Assembly (NCBI GenBank): GCA_017656265.1
Contig: JACDOD010000011.1
Location: 47,004-111,003 of the forward strand
Source of the DNA: Bacillaceae bacterium
GTDB taxonomy: Bacteria; Bacillota; Bacilli; Bacillales; Alkalibacillaceae
Direction of reading: 5' to 3'
DNA length: 64,000 nt
Numbering within the stretch: position 1 is the stretch's first letter; each line of letters opens with the position of its first letter. This document shows, one piece after another, positions 52,970-61,675 of this stretch. A program made the translations under genes and the position numbers. The notes below the pieces were generated by a model, which was not told the origin of the DNA, made no database searches, and saw only the letters and a list, made by a program, of their open reading frames with translations.

Positions 52970-52975
52970 TATGAT
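52970..52975 (+). promoter_or_regulatory. Extended -10 promoter of ndoAI
   Basis: TGGTATGAT: TG plus TATGAT, about 49 bp before the antitoxin start. No clear -35. Confidence 0.4.
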
Positions 52976-53023
52976 TGAATTGGATTTTTGTTTGTGGGGA
53001 TTAGACGGTGGAGGTGTTTTGTT

Positions 53024-53299
53024 GTGTCCGAGAGTTCGCAGGAGATTGTTATCAAACTTCCGCAACGGATTTTAGAAGAGATTGATGGTTTAGTTAAGTA
53101 TGAGAAAGTTGATCGAAGCGATTTGATTTGTCAGGCAACAGAAAAGTATTTGCGGGATAAGAAAAAGAGTCACATTCGTGAGTCTATGCGCCGCGGTTAT
53201 CTCGAGATGGCCAACATTAACTTGAACATTGCGTGTGAGGCATTTCAAGCTGAAGAAGAAGCAGAAACCACCCTTGAGCGATTAGTGAGCGGGGTGTAA
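53024..53299 (+). CDS. ndoAI: EndoAI antitoxin (ribbon-helix-helix)
   Basis: A 91-residue MazE-type antitoxin. The N-terminal ribbon-helix-helix [19 protein letters not shown] binds DNA; the C-terminal [35 protein letters not shown] binds and blocks the toxin. It aligns with B. subtilis EndoAI from its first residue when read from GTG 53024 (MSESS...), which has GGAGGTG in place. Separated from the toxin by 4 bp. Confidence 0.92.
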   Translation: MSESSQEIVIKLPQRILEEIDGLVKYEKVDRSDLICQATEKYLRDKKKSHIRESMRRGYLEMANINLNIACEAFQAEEEAETTLERLVSGV

Positions 53300-53303
53300 C
53301 AGG

Positions 53304-53654
53304 TTGATTGTTAAAAGAGGCGACGTCTATTTTGCAGACCTTTCTCCTGTTGTCGGGTCTGAACAGGGAGGCGTACGCCCTGTGTTAGTTATTCAAAATA
53401 ATATCGGAAATCGCTTCAGCCCCACAGTCATTGTTGCTGCCATTACCGCGCAAATACAGAAAGCCAAGTTGCCGACCCATGTAGAAATTAAAGCCGAAAA
53501 GTATGGTTTTGAACGGGATTCGGTGATCTTATTAGAACAAATACGAACGATTGACAAACAACGTTTAACCGATAAAATTACACAACTGGATAATCAGTTG
53601 ATGGATCGTGTGGATGAGGCTTTACAAATTAGTCTCGGACTCATAGACTTTTAA
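53304..53654 (+). CDS. ndoA: EndoA (MazF) mRNA interferase toxin
   Basis: A 116-residue endoribonuclease; the B. subtilis enzyme cuts mRNA at [38 protein letters not shown] is nearly the B. subtilis sequence, including the conserved Arg of GGVRPVLV and the Thr of [21 protein letters not shown] start. Followed by a strong terminator, so the rsb genes probably need their own promoter. Confidence 0.94.
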   Translation: MIVKRGDVYFADLSPVVGSEQGGVRPVLVIQNNIGNRFSPTVIVAAITAQIQKAKLPTHVEIKAEKYGFERDSVILLEQIRTIDKQRLTDKITQLDNQLMDRVDEALQISLGLIDF

Positions 53655-53688
53655 AGGCTGCTCTAAAGATATAGAGCGGCTTTTTTTT
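53655..53688 (+). terminator. Terminator after ndoA
   Basis: GCTGCTCT and AGAGCGGC form a stem followed by eight T. Confidence 0.85.
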
Positions 53689-53810
53689 ATGTTTCAAAAT
53701 CGATGCCAGGGAGAAAATCGCATATGATCTTTACGGTCTGGTGGCTTTAAAGTGGATAAAATGGTAAATTATTGTGTAAGAAAATGTTTGGTTTTGTAGG
53801 GAATTTTAAC

Positions 53811-54085
53811 ATGGGCAGGGATCTTCAGGAGCTGGTGCTGAAAAATAGTGCTGAAATTATTCGGCTCTGGTTGGAAAGAGTCGATCAAAAACATAAAGCA
53901 TTGAATGAAAATGCAGAGATCTTAGATGAAAAGTTTGAAAGCACGAATAGAAATTTTGCCAATACGCTGCATCTGGCGGTTCTGGAGCTGGCCTGCGGGG
54001 AGTAAAACGACTGATGGATGAATTGGATATACAGTCTGTGCCCGGAAAGGGGACAGAAGCTGAAGTTTTCAAATGGCTTCGGTAA
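53811..54085 (+). pseudogene. Deletion scar: start of rsbR joined to the end of rsbT
   Basis: From ATG 53811 the frame reads MGRDLQELVLKNSAEIIRLWLERVDQ... to about 53970, resembling the N-terminal helices of RsbR. From about 53972, in another frame, the sequence reads SGGSGAGLRGVKRLMDELDI and on to KGTEAEVFKWLR-stop (54083-54085), the C-terminal tail of the RsbT kinase (B. subtilis SGGLGAGLPGVKRLMDEF). The rest of rsbR, all of rsbS and most of rsbT are missing, and the joint is out of frame (the first frame stops at 54005). This is the remnant of the stressosome module, located exactly where rsbRST lies in B. subtilis, 16 bp before rsbU. Confidence 0.88.
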
Positions 54086-54100
54086 AGGAGTGGGTACTGA

Positions 54101-55117
54101 GTGGATACGTTAGAACTGGAAATTGGCAGTTATAAAGAATTGTTAAAGAGATTTATAGAGGAAAAAGATGAGGAAGCGCTGTATCGTGCTGATCTGTTCG
54201 GAAAAGAGTCCATTAGACAGAATATAACCCCGGATGAAATCATTCATGTCTATATCCAGGCATTGACTGAGCTATACCCTGATTTGCCGGTACCGATTAA
54301 AAGATCCCTTGACTTTTTATTGGAAACCATGAATTCTTATGGGGTCGCTTACAAAGAGTTTCAAGATATGCGAGTTGAGCAGCTGGAAATTAAATCCGAA
54401 ATTGAAGTAGCGGCCAGAATGCAAGAGACATTGCTCAAAACAAACATTCCTGATGCAGAGGGGCTCGACATTGGGGCTATCTCCATTCCTGCTAAACAAA
54501 TGAACGGAGATTACTTTCGTTTTGTCAAAGACCACCAGGGGAATCTTGGGGTAGCTATTGCAGACGTGATTGGCAAAGGCATCCCGGCAGCTCTATGCAT
54601 GTCTATGGTAAAATATGCCATGGACAGTTTTCCGGAAAACCGTATGCTCCCGAAAAGAATTTTACAGTTATTAAACCGGGTAGTGGAAAAAAACGTGGAT
54701 CCAGGTATGTTTGTAACCATGTTTTATGGCTTATACAATCCTGAATCACACATGTTTTACTATGCGTCAGCAGGCCATGAACCCGGATTGTTTTATCATG
54801 CTGAAGAAGATGTGTTTTCTGAAATTAAGACAAAAGGTCTTGTCCTGGGTGTTGAAAGAGATGTGACTTATCAACAGTATAAACGGGAGATTGCTCCTGG
54901 AGATATGATTGTTTTACTCACTGATGGTGTAACCGAATGCCGGAGGGGAGACCGATTTTTAGAACGGAATGAAGTAGTAGATGTCATTCGGAAATACATA
55001 CATCTGCCCGCACAGCAAATGGTGGAAAAGGTCTTCCGGTTTTTTGAGCAGCTTCAGGACTTTCATCTGCGGGATGACTTTACCCTCATTGTGATCCGCA
55101 GAAAATACGGAGGATGA
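54101..55117 (+). CDS. rsbU: PP2C-type phosphatase RsbU
   Basis: A 338-residue phosphatase that dephosphorylates RsbV and so releases SigB. Residues 1-85 match the RsbT-binding N-terminal domain of B. subtilis RsbU (PDEIIHVYIQALTELYPDLP). The catalytic part has IGAISIPAKQMNGDYF, IADVIGKGIPAALCMSM and ILLTDGVTE-like VLLTDGVTECRRGDRFLERN, with metal-binding Asp residues intact. GTG start. Its activator RsbT is deleted immediately upstream, so RsbU must be controlled differently, lie idle, or be served by genes elsewhere. Confidence 0.93.
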   Translation: MDTLELEIGSYKELLKRFIEEKDEEALYRADLFGKESIRQNITPDEIIHVYIQALTELYPDLPVPIKRSLDFLLETMNSYGVAYKEFQDMRVEQLEIKSEIEVAARMQETLLKTNIPDAEGLDIGAISIPAKQMNGDYFRFVKDHQGNLGVAIADVIGKGIPAALCMSMVKYAMDSFPENRMLPKRILQLLNRVVEKNVDPGMFVTMFYGLYNPESHMFYYASAGHEPGLFYHAEEDVFSEIKTKGLVLGVERDVTYQQYKREIAPGDMIVLLTDGVTECRRGDRFLERNEVVDVIRKYIHLPAQQMVEKVFRFFEQLQDFHLRDDFTLIVIRRKYGG

Positions 55118-55149
55118 GGCTAGACGATGATTTATGTTTTTTGGTAAAG

Positions 55150-55174
55150 GTTTAATTTTTTTAAAAAAGGGAAT
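55150..55174 (+). promoter_or_regulatory. SigB-dependent promoter of rsbV-rsbW-sigB
   Basis: GTTTAA (55150-55155), 13-bp spacer, GGGAAT (55169-55174), matching the SigB consensus GTTTaa/GGGwAt. It lies 48 bp upstream of rsbV, where B. subtilis has its autoregulatory promoter. Confidence 0.8.
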
Positions 55175-55221
55175 GGGACGTAATGAATGATCTCGACTAT
55201 TTTTGACAGGGGGAACGGTAC

Positions 55222-55557
55222 ATGAATCTGACGGCAGATGTTGCAAAACATGGCGAGAATTATACTCTGACATTATCAGGGGAGATTGATGTCTATACAG
55301 CAGACGTGTTAAAAGAAAAATTGCTGCCTTTGACGAGGGAAAAAGGTGTCCATGTAATAGTGGATTTAGAAAAGGTCGGATACATGGACAGTACAGGACT
55401 GGGTGTATTTATCAGTGCCCTTAAGTCTTCCAGGGAACATGGAAGCGATATGACATTGACCAGACTTCCGGATCATGTATATAGACTTTTTGACATCACG
55501 GGGTTAAAAGAAATTATAAACATTGATCAGGCTGATGAGGTGGAATGTAATGGATAA
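55222..55557 (+). CDS. rsbV: Anti-anti-sigma factor RsbV
   Basis: A 111-residue STAS protein that binds RsbW when unphosphorylated. The phosphorylated serine is Ser57 in GYMDSTGLG. SGEIDVYTADVLKEKL is the usual N-terminal strand-helix. CAGGGGGA precedes the ATG. Its stop overlaps rsbW by 8 bp. Confidence 0.94.
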   Translation: MNLTADVAKHGENYTLTLSGEIDVYTADVLKEKLLPLTREKGVHVIVDLEKVGYMDSTGLGVFISALKSSREHGSDMTLTRLPDHVYRLFDITGLKEIINIDQADEVECNG

Positions 55558-56029
55558 ACCTTTTGATTTTGTTGAAGTCAGAGTTCCGGCTAAAGCAGAA
55601 TACGTGGGAGTGATTCGTCTGACCACCTCCGGGATTGCCAACCGGATGGGCTTTGTCTATGACGATATTGAAGATTTAAAAGTAGCCATTTCTGAAGCGG
55701 TTACCAATGCTGTGCAGCATGCGTATCACGAAAATGATGAGGGAGAAGTAACGGTTGGCTTTGGTTTATATCAGGATCGTCTTGAAGTCATGGTGGCAGA
55801 TCATGGGGGAAGTTTTAATCTTCAGGATGTGAAAAAAGACATCGGTCCATATATGAATCATGAACCAATTGAGAACCTCAGGGAAGGTGGGTTTGGTCTG
55901 TTTTTAATTGATACTTTAATGGATAAAGTAGAAATCAATAATAAATATGGTGTGATTGTAATTATGACAAAATTCCTCCACGAAAATGGGGTGGAGCAGA
56001 GTGACGACCAAATCTCAACCACACAATAG
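55550..56029 (+). CDS. rsbW: Serine kinase and anti-sigma factor RsbW
   Basis: A 159-residue GHKL kinase that sequesters SigB and phosphorylates RsbV. The N-box is SEAVTNAVQHAYH, with ADHGGSF and GGFGLFLIDTLMD further on; VPAKAEYVGVIRLT aligns with B. subtilis RsbW. GAGGTGG supports the ATG at 55550. Overlaps sigB by 29 bp. Confidence 0.94.
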   Translation: MDKPFDFVEVRVPAKAEYVGVIRLTTSGIANRMGFVYDDIEDLKVAISEAVTNAVQHAYHENDEGEVTVGFGLYQDRLEVMVADHGGSFNLQDVKKDIGPYMNHEPIENLREGGFGLFLIDTLMDKVEINNKYGVIVIMTKFLHENGVEQSDDQISTTQ

Positions 56030-56792
56030 ACATGGCGATGAAGTATATAAATGGATCCGCCATCTGCAGAAACACCCGGAAGATGAAGCCGTCCAGGAAA
56101 AAGTCATCAAGCAGTATGAAGAACTGGTGAAGTCCATTGCCAAAAAATATTCGAAAAACAGTACGATTTATGAGGATTTGACCCAGGTAGGCATGCTTGG
56201 TCTGATGGCGGCTATCCGGAGATACGACCCATCATATGGGAAGTCCTTTGAAGCTTTTGCGATTCCGACCATGGTGGGGGAGATTAAGCGCTATATCCGT
56301 GACAAAACATGGAGTGTTCATGTTCCCCGCCGCATTAAAGAGCTGGGTCCAAAAATAAAAAGGGCAGCGGAGGAGCTGACAACACATCTGCAGCGTTCCC
56401 CATCGGTTCGTGAAATTGCTGATCACCTTGGAACAAATGAGGAAGACGTACTGGAAGCGATGGAAATGAGTCAGAGTTACCGGGCTCTTTCAGTCGATCA
56501 TCAAGTAGAAGCAGATTCTGACGGCAGTACCGTTTCCATCCTCGATTTAGTCGGCAAAAATGAATCAGGCTATGATCAAGTGGACTTTCAAGTTCTGCTG
56601 AAAAAACTCTTGCCTATTTTAACAGAACGTGAACAGGAAATTATTCAATATACTTTTTTTGAAAACATGAGCCAAAAGGAAGCAGGGGAGAAACTGGGAA
56701 TATCTCAAATGCATGTTTCCAGGCTGCAGCGCCGGGCTCTAAGGAAACTGAGAGAAGCATTGCAATCGGACAATACGGAGGTATTTTTTTGA
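56001..56792 (+). CDS. sigB: RNA polymerase sigma factor SigB
   Basis: A 263-residue general stress sigma factor. Region 2 has YEDLTQVGMLGLMAAIRRYDP and KSFEAFAIPTMVGEIKRYIRDKTWSVHVPRR (in parts); region 4 ends QKEAGEKLGISQMHVSRLQRRALRKL. GTG 56001 with GGAG upstream is preferred to the longer reading frame. No rsbX follows, unlike B. subtilis: the next 321 bp hold no gene. Confidence 0.94.
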   Translation: MTTKSQPHNRHGDEVYKWIRHLQKHPEDEAVQEKVIKQYEELVKSIAKKYSKNSTIYEDLTQVGMLGLMAAIRRYDPSYGKSFEAFAIPTMVGEIKRYIRDKTWSVHVPRRIKELGPKIKRAAEELTTHLQRSPSVREIADHLGTNEEDVLEAMEMSQSYRALSVDHQVEADSDGSTVSILDLVGKNESGYDQVDFQVLLKKLLPILTEREQEIIQYTFFENMSQKEAGEKLGISQMHVSRLQRRALRKLREALQSDNTEVFF

Positions 56793-57113
56793 AATTGTAG
56801 GGGGAAAAATGGATGTATGATCTTCAATTGTCACATATATTTGGATATTTTACTTAGTGTTCAATTTTTCTGTAGTCCATTTGTTCGTCTTTTCCTCAGA
56901 CATTACATACTGTCCCAGCCTCACTTTAGGGAAAAAATAAGGGTACATTAGCTCTTTCCAACATTCATTCTCGTGAGCAGTTAGCATCATTTGTGATGAA
57001 GGTCTTATCCGGTGGGAATTACATCGGGATATCAGATGTCTAACCTCCTGATTTTTGGTACAATTTTTACGGAGCAACTATTTGGTTAAATTGTAAAAAG
57101 AGGAGGAAATGAT
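56793..57113. repeat. Gene-free gap with a decayed CCGAACT-type element
   Basis: TTCAATTGTCACAT (56824-56837) and GGATATTTTACTTA resemble the loop and 3' arm of the terminator family, and TGTCCCAGCCTC (56912-56923) is an inverted copy of its leader. I see no rsbX remnant. GAGGAGG just before 57114 serves tex. Confidence 0.55.
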
Positions 57114-59270
57114 TTGCAGGAACGTATCATTTCTGTCGTAGGAAAAGAAACAGGGGTCAAACCATCCATTGTACAAAAAGTGATTGAACTATTGGAAGAG
57201 GGAAATACCGTCCCCTTTATTGCCAGATACAGAAAAGAACTGACAGGCGGTCTGGATGAAGTCCAGATTAAAGAGATTGAGGATCAATACGAGTATGGCA
57301 TGCAGCTTCACAAGCGGAAGGAAGAGGTTATTCGGTTAATTGATGAACAGGGAAAGTTAACCGATGAACTGAAAGCCGAAATTATGAAGGCTGACAAACT
57401 GCAAAAAGTTGAAGACCTGTACAGGCCATATAAACAAAAGAGACGGACAAGGGCAACGATTGCAAAAGAAAAAGGCCTGGAACCCCTCGCTGAAATCGTC
57501 TGGTCCCAAAACGGAAATGACATCAATAAAGAAGCTGAACATTATCTGTCTGAAGAACACGAACTACATACTATAGAAGATGTTTTGGCGGGCGTGAATG
57601 ATATCCTGGCTGAGTGGATTTCCGATGATCCGAAATTCAGGGAGCATATTCGCAAAGAAACCTTCCAAAAGGGTACCATCCGTTCTGAAGTGAAGAATGA
57701 GGAACAGGATGAAAAGGGAATCTTCCACATGTATTATGACTTTGCCGAGCCTGTTAAAAAGATAACTTCCCATCGGATTCTGGCGCTGAACCGGGGGGAG
57801 AAAGAAGATATTTTAAAAATCGCCATTGAACCCCCTGTGGATCAAATTATTTCATATTTGAATAAACAAATAATAAAAAAAACGAATGAACAGGAAAAAA
57901 ATCTGGTCATAGCAGCCATTGAAGATGGCTATAAGCGGCTCATTCAGCCATCCGTTGAAAGGGAAATCCGAAATCTACTAACAGAAAGAGCTGAAGAACA
58001 GGCGATTGATGTATTTTCGAAAAATCTGAGGAATCTGCTTCTGCAGCCGCCCCTTAAAGGAAAAACCCTGCTGGGGGTTGATCCAGCCTACCGTACAGGG
58101 TGCAAACTGGCAGTGGTGGATGAAACAGGGAAAGTCAAAGCTATTGACGTGATGTACCCGACTCCACCGAAAAATGATATCGCCGGTGCTGAGAAAATAT
58201 TGCTTAAGATGCTGAAGGAATATGGTGTAGAGCTTATTGCCATTGGAAATGGGACAGCTTCCAGGGAAACAGAACAATTCATAGCTGAAACCATCAGGAA
58301 ACATGCACTCGATACGAAATACTTGATTGTAAACGAAGCCGGTGCCAGTGTATACTCAGCTTCAAAATTGGCACGAGAAGAATTTCCGGATCTTCAGGTT
58401 GAGGAAAGAAGTGCAGTGTCTATTGCCCGCCGTGTTCAGGATCCCCTCAGTGAACTGGTGAAGATTGATCCGAAGTCCATTGGAGTAGGACAGTATCAGC
58501 ATGATGTCAGTCAGAAGCGGCTCAGTGAATCCCTCACCTTTGTGGTGGAAACCGTGGTAAACCAGGTAGGGGTCAATGTCAACACGGCTTCCCCATCCCT
58601 ATTGCAATATGTATCGGGGCTAAATAAAACGGTCGCCAATAACATCGTGAAGTATCGGGATGAAAACGGGAAATTTACCAACCGCAAGGAGTTGAATGAT
58701 GTACCGCGCCTTGGGGCAAAAACCTATGAACAGGCTATTGGCTTTTTGCGGATTATGGACGGGGAAGAGCCTCTGGACCGGACGCCTATTCATCCGGAAA
58801 GTTATGAGGCTGCCAAAAAATTGCTGAAACATAGCGGGTTTTCTGAAGATGATTTAGGTTCAGCACGTCTGGTACAGGCATTAAAAGATGTTGATCTTGA
58901 GGAAATGTCCAATACTTTAGAAATCGGGATTCCTACCCTTAAGGATATGATCGAGGCACTGGCCAAACCAGAACGTGATCCCCGTGACGATCTCCCGAAA
59001 CCGTTGCTAAAAAGCGATGTTTTGTCCATGGAAGACTTAAAGCCGGGAATGGAATTGCAGGGTACCGTACGAAATGTAGTTGATTTTGGTGCATTTGTGG
59101 ATATTGGGGTTAAACAGGATGGGCTGGTACATATCTCGAAACTTTCGGACCAGTTTGTAAAGCACCCCCTCGATATAGTATCGGTCGGTGATATAGTAAC
59201 CGTCTGGGTCGATGATGTTGACCTGAAGCGGGAAAGGATAGCATTAACCATGATTAACCCGTCGTCTTAA
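57114..59270 (+). CDS. tex: Tex family RNA-binding transcription accessory protein
   Basis: A 718-residue protein with an N-terminal helical region, a YqgF-like RNase H fold (GVDPAYRTGCKLAVVDETG), helix-hairpin-helix repeats (VNVNTASPSLLQYVSGLNKTVANNIV) and a C-terminal S1 domain (PGMELQGTVRNVVDFGAFVDIGVKQDGLVHISKLS). Start TTG follows AGAGGAGG. Position between sigB and sprT is as in B. subtilis ydcI. Confidence 0.94.
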   Translation: MQERIISVVGKETGVKPSIVQKVIELLEEGNTVPFIARYRKELTGGLDEVQIKEIEDQYEYGMQLHKRKEEVIRLIDEQGKLTDELKAEIMKADKLQKVEDLYRPYKQKRRTRATIAKEKGLEPLAEIVWSQNGNDINKEAEHYLSEEHELHTIEDVLAGVNDILAEWISDDPKFREHIRKETFQKGTIRSEVKNEEQDEKGIFHMYYDFAEPVKKITSHRILALNRGEKEDILKIAIEPPVDQIISYLNKQIIKKTNEQEKNLVIAAIEDGYKRLIQPSVEREIRNLLTERAEEQAIDVFSKNLRNLLLQPPLKGKTLLGVDPAYRTGCKLAVVDETGKVKAIDVMYPTPPKNDIAGAEKILLKMLKEYGVELIAIGNGTASRETEQFIAETIRKHALDTKYLIVNEAGASVYSASKLAREEFPDLQVEERSAVSIARRVQDPLSELVKIDPKSIGVGQYQHDVSQKRLSESLTFVVETVVNQVGVNVNTASPSLLQYVSGLNKTVANNIVKYRDENGKFTNRKELNDVPRLGAKTYEQAIGFLRIMDGEEPLDRTPIHPESYEAAKKLLKHSGFSEDDLGSARLVQALKDVDLEEMSNTLEIGIPTLKDMIEALAKPERDPRDDLPKPLLKSDVLSMEDLKPGMELQGTVRNVVDFGAFVDIGVKQDGLVHISKLSDQFVKHPLDIVSVGDIVTVWVDDVDLKRERIALTMINPSS

Positions 59271-59277
59271 TGAAGAA

Positions 59278-59331
59278 GGAGAGTCTGGACTTGCCGCAGG
59301 GCATTTTATGTAACAGACTCTCCTCTTTTTT
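59278..59331. terminator. Terminator between tex and cmpA
   Basis: GGAGAGTCTG pairs with CAGACTCTCC around a long loop, followed by T's on the plus strand. Confidence 0.8.
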
Positions 59332-59374
59332 GGGGATTAGCTGAACATGCTCATGAATGTCAGGGGACGATTTG

Positions 59375-59494
59375 TTAATTTTTTGGAATCACCCGCTTTT
59401 GATAAAAAAACCAGCACTGATTTAACAGTTTAATTTGATATAAATTTTTAGATCGAAAAGCACTTTTCATCTGATTTTTGAGCCATTTAGGCAT
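59375..59494 (-). CDS. cmpA: Cortex morphogenetic protein CmpA
   Basis: A 39-residue protein, MPKWLKNQMKSAFRSKN then LYQIKLLNQCWFFYQKR, nearly co-linear with B. subtilis CmpA (MPSWLQKQLQQAF...KLLNQCWFYFRKK). CmpA restrains cortex assembly during sporulation as a quality check on coat formation. GGAGGGAG lies 6 bp before the ATG. The gene is too short for routine ORF lists. Confidence 0.9.
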   Translation of the reverse strand: MPKWLKNQMKSAFRSKNLYQIKLLNQCWFFYQKRVIPKN

Positions 59495-59590
59495 TGAACT
59501 CCCTCCGCTCAATTGGTCCCGTATCCATAGTTTATGCAGTTTTTGATTTGGCGTTCCTGAAAACTATATGAAAATCATCCAGGAAAATGT

Positions 59591-59672
59591 AAGAGGCTGG
59601 ACAAAACTTCAAAAAAAATGAAAGACCCGAACTGTGTTCACCCTTTCATGAATTAGTTCGGGTCTTTCATTT
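59591..59672 (+). terminator. Terminator hairpin of the CCGAACT family (copy 6)
   Basis: Leader AAGAGGCTGGACAAAA (59591-59606); GACCCGAACT (59624-59633) pairs with AGTTCGGGTC (59655-59664), then TTTC. G-C replaces A-T in the stem relative to other copies, preserving pairing. Confidence 0.85.
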
Positions 59673-59740
59673 GTATGGCCAACATCTGGTAAAATCCCTA
59701 AGTATATTTTTTATACTGGAAATAGAAGAAACAGCGTAAG

Positions 59741-61675
59741 TTATACCGCAGCATAGGATTTTAACTGCAGCTCCTCACCCGGTACAGGTTTGCTGTATAA
59801 GTAGCCCTGGGCAATTTCACAATTCAAGCTCTCTAAAAACTGCTGCTGTTCAATGGTTTCCACACCCTCGGCCACCACTTTTAAGCCAAGCTCCTGTGCC
59901 ATAGCGATAATAGCTTTTGTAAGTACAATATGACCTTTATTTTCCGGAATATCCATAATAAAAGAACGGTCAATCTTCAATACATCAACCGGAAGCTGCT
60001 GCAGGTAGCCGAGGCTGGAATGACCAGTCCCGAAATCATCGATGGCAACTTGAAATCCAATGGACTTAATCTCATTTAGTTTTTTGTCTATTTTTTCAAT
60101 GCTGAAAACACTAATGGATTCAGTGATTTCAAATTCCAGTCTTGATGGTGAGATCTCGTACTGGCTGATAATTTTTTTGACATTATGGATCAAGTCATCC
60201 TTGAAAAATTGAACAGGTGATAAATTAATGGATACCTGCGGAACAGCAAGGCGCTGCTTGTCCCATTTTTGTATATCTTTGCAGATTTCTTCAATCATCC
60301 ATTCACCAAGTTCATGGATATATTTCGTTTCCTCAGCGATCGCAATCAGCTCATGAGGAGGAACCATTCCTACTGTATGATGATTCCATCTAACCAGTGC
60401 CTCCAGGCCATACAGTTCCCCAGTCTTAAGGTATACTTTAGGCTGATAGAATACAGTCAGTTCATTGTTGGCAATAGCCTTTGGCAGTTCCTTTTCAAGG
60501 TATAGTTTCCGGTCAAAGGATTTTTGCAGCTGCTGGTCGTAAACTTTATAAGAAAGGCCATTTGTAATCGCATATGACTTGGCCATTAGGGCATTATGAT
60601 ATAGCTGTTCTCCGCTAAGGGAGGATGAATCATTTAGTGCAATCCCGATAGTAGCCCGAATAAAAAACTCATCCTCATCCAGAGGAATGGCTTTTTCGAG
60701 TTTTGTTTTGAGCTTTTCGGATATCTCTTCAATGGACTCCTTTGTCCTATCCAGGTCAAATGAAATCCCAAATTCCTTTGTTCCTACCCTCCCGATGATG
60801 TGTTCGGAAAGGGTGTCCTGAATACGGAGGGAGATGGCTTGTAAGATATCCTCAAACATTTTGGAATTTTTTGTGTTCTCAATTTGTTCCGTATGTTTAA
60901 TTTCGATTACCATAACTGCCGGCAGTTTTGATTGTTTAATCAGCTGATCGGTTTGTGCAAGAAATAGCTTTCTTCTTGGTAAATGGGTGATGGGGTCATA
61001 GTAGGTTAAAAAATCAATCTTCCCCTCCGCTTTTCGCTCTTCGGTAATATCGGTAAAGATTCCAACGTAATTTTCCACTTCTCCATTATCATTTTTGATA
61101 CTGTTAATACTTAATTTTTCTGGATAAAACTCACCGCTTTTCCGCTGGTTTATGATCTCTCCATGCCATTGCCCCTTTGTGCGGATCGATTCCCACATTT
61201 TTTTATAAAAATCACGGTTATGCAGTCCGGATTTTAATATGCCGGCCGGTTTGCCGATCACTTCTCTGTCCGTGTATCCAGTGGTCTGGATAAAAGCGGG
61301 ATTGACTTTAATGATTTTTTTATCTTTGTCTGCGATCATCAGTCCTTCTTTCATTTGTTCAAATACACTGGCATAAAGCTTAAGCTGCTGCTTCTGCTTT
61401 AAGAGCAGTCGAATGTACTCACGATCTCTGAAAATGAATCGCTTTGCAATATAAAACATAATCAGTGCGGTGAACAGGAGAAAAAACCATTCAGAATTTT
61501 GTATGAGAAAAGAAGCCGCTACAGTGTTCTCTGTCATGTTTAATACAATATATTCCCAGAGAAAAATTCCTAATGCTCCAATAAAGATATAAATAGAAGA
61601 AAAACGTACAGCAAATGCGGAACCCTGTTTTTGTTTGCCGGAGCAAACTTCTCTTTTAATGTTGTTATCACTCAT
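59741..61675 (-). CDS. Membrane PAS-GGDEF-EAL cyclic-di-GMP protein, probable phosphodiesterase
   Basis: A 644-residue signalling protein with two N-terminal membrane helices (about residues 25-85), a PAS domain (about 105-215; NPAFIQTTGYTDREVIGK), a degenerate GGDEF domain in which GGDEF is replaced by GTKEF, and a complete EAL domain (LYGLEALVRWNHH, EFEITES, IDDFGTGHSSLGYLQQLPVDVLKIDRSFI, VVAEGVE). It therefore should hydrolyse rather than make cyclic-di-GMP. AGAGGGTGA fits the ATG at 61675; a GTG at 61684 lies inside that site. The signal sensed is unknown. Confidence 0.88.
   Translation of the reverse strand: MSDNNIKREVCSGKQKQGSAFAVRFSSIYIFIGALGIFLWEYIVLNMTENTVAASFLIQNSEWFFLLFTALIMFYIAKRFIFRDREYIRLLLKQKQQLKLYASVFEQMKEGLMIADKDKKIIKVNPAFIQTTGYTDREVIGKPAGILKSGLHNRDFYKKMWESIRTKGQWHGEIINQRKSGEFYPEKLSINSIKNDNGEVENYVGIFTDITEERKAEGKIDFLTYYDPITHLPRRKLFLAQTDQLIKQSKLPAVMVIEIKHTEQIENTKNSKMFEDILQAISLRIQDTLSEHIIGRVGTKEFGISFDLDRTKESIEEISEKLKTKLEKAIPLDEDEFFIRATIGIALNDSSSLSGEQLYHNALMAKSYAITNGLSYKVYDQQLQKSFDRKLYLEKELPKAIANNELTVFYQPKVYLKTGELYGLEALVRWNHHTVGMVPPHELIAIAEETKYIHELGEWMIEEICKDIQKWDKQRLAVPQVSINLSPVQFFKDDLIHNVKKIISQYEISPSRLEFEITESISVFSIEKIDKKLNEIKSIGFQVAIDDFGTGHSSLGYLQQLPVDVLKIDRSFIMDIPENKGHIVLTKAIIAMAQELGLKVVAEGVETIEQQQFLESLNCEIAQGYLYSKPVPGEELQLKSYAAV

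Noticed and set aside
53772..54005. A functional 77-residue protein upstream of rsbU
   Set aside because: Its C-terminus runs into out-of-frame rsbT sequence, so it is the product of a deletion joint.
56850..57077. Minus-strand ORF in the gap after sigB as rsbX or another gene
   Set aside because: No ribosome site, no resemblance to RsbX, wrong strand, and it overlaps a decayed repeat.
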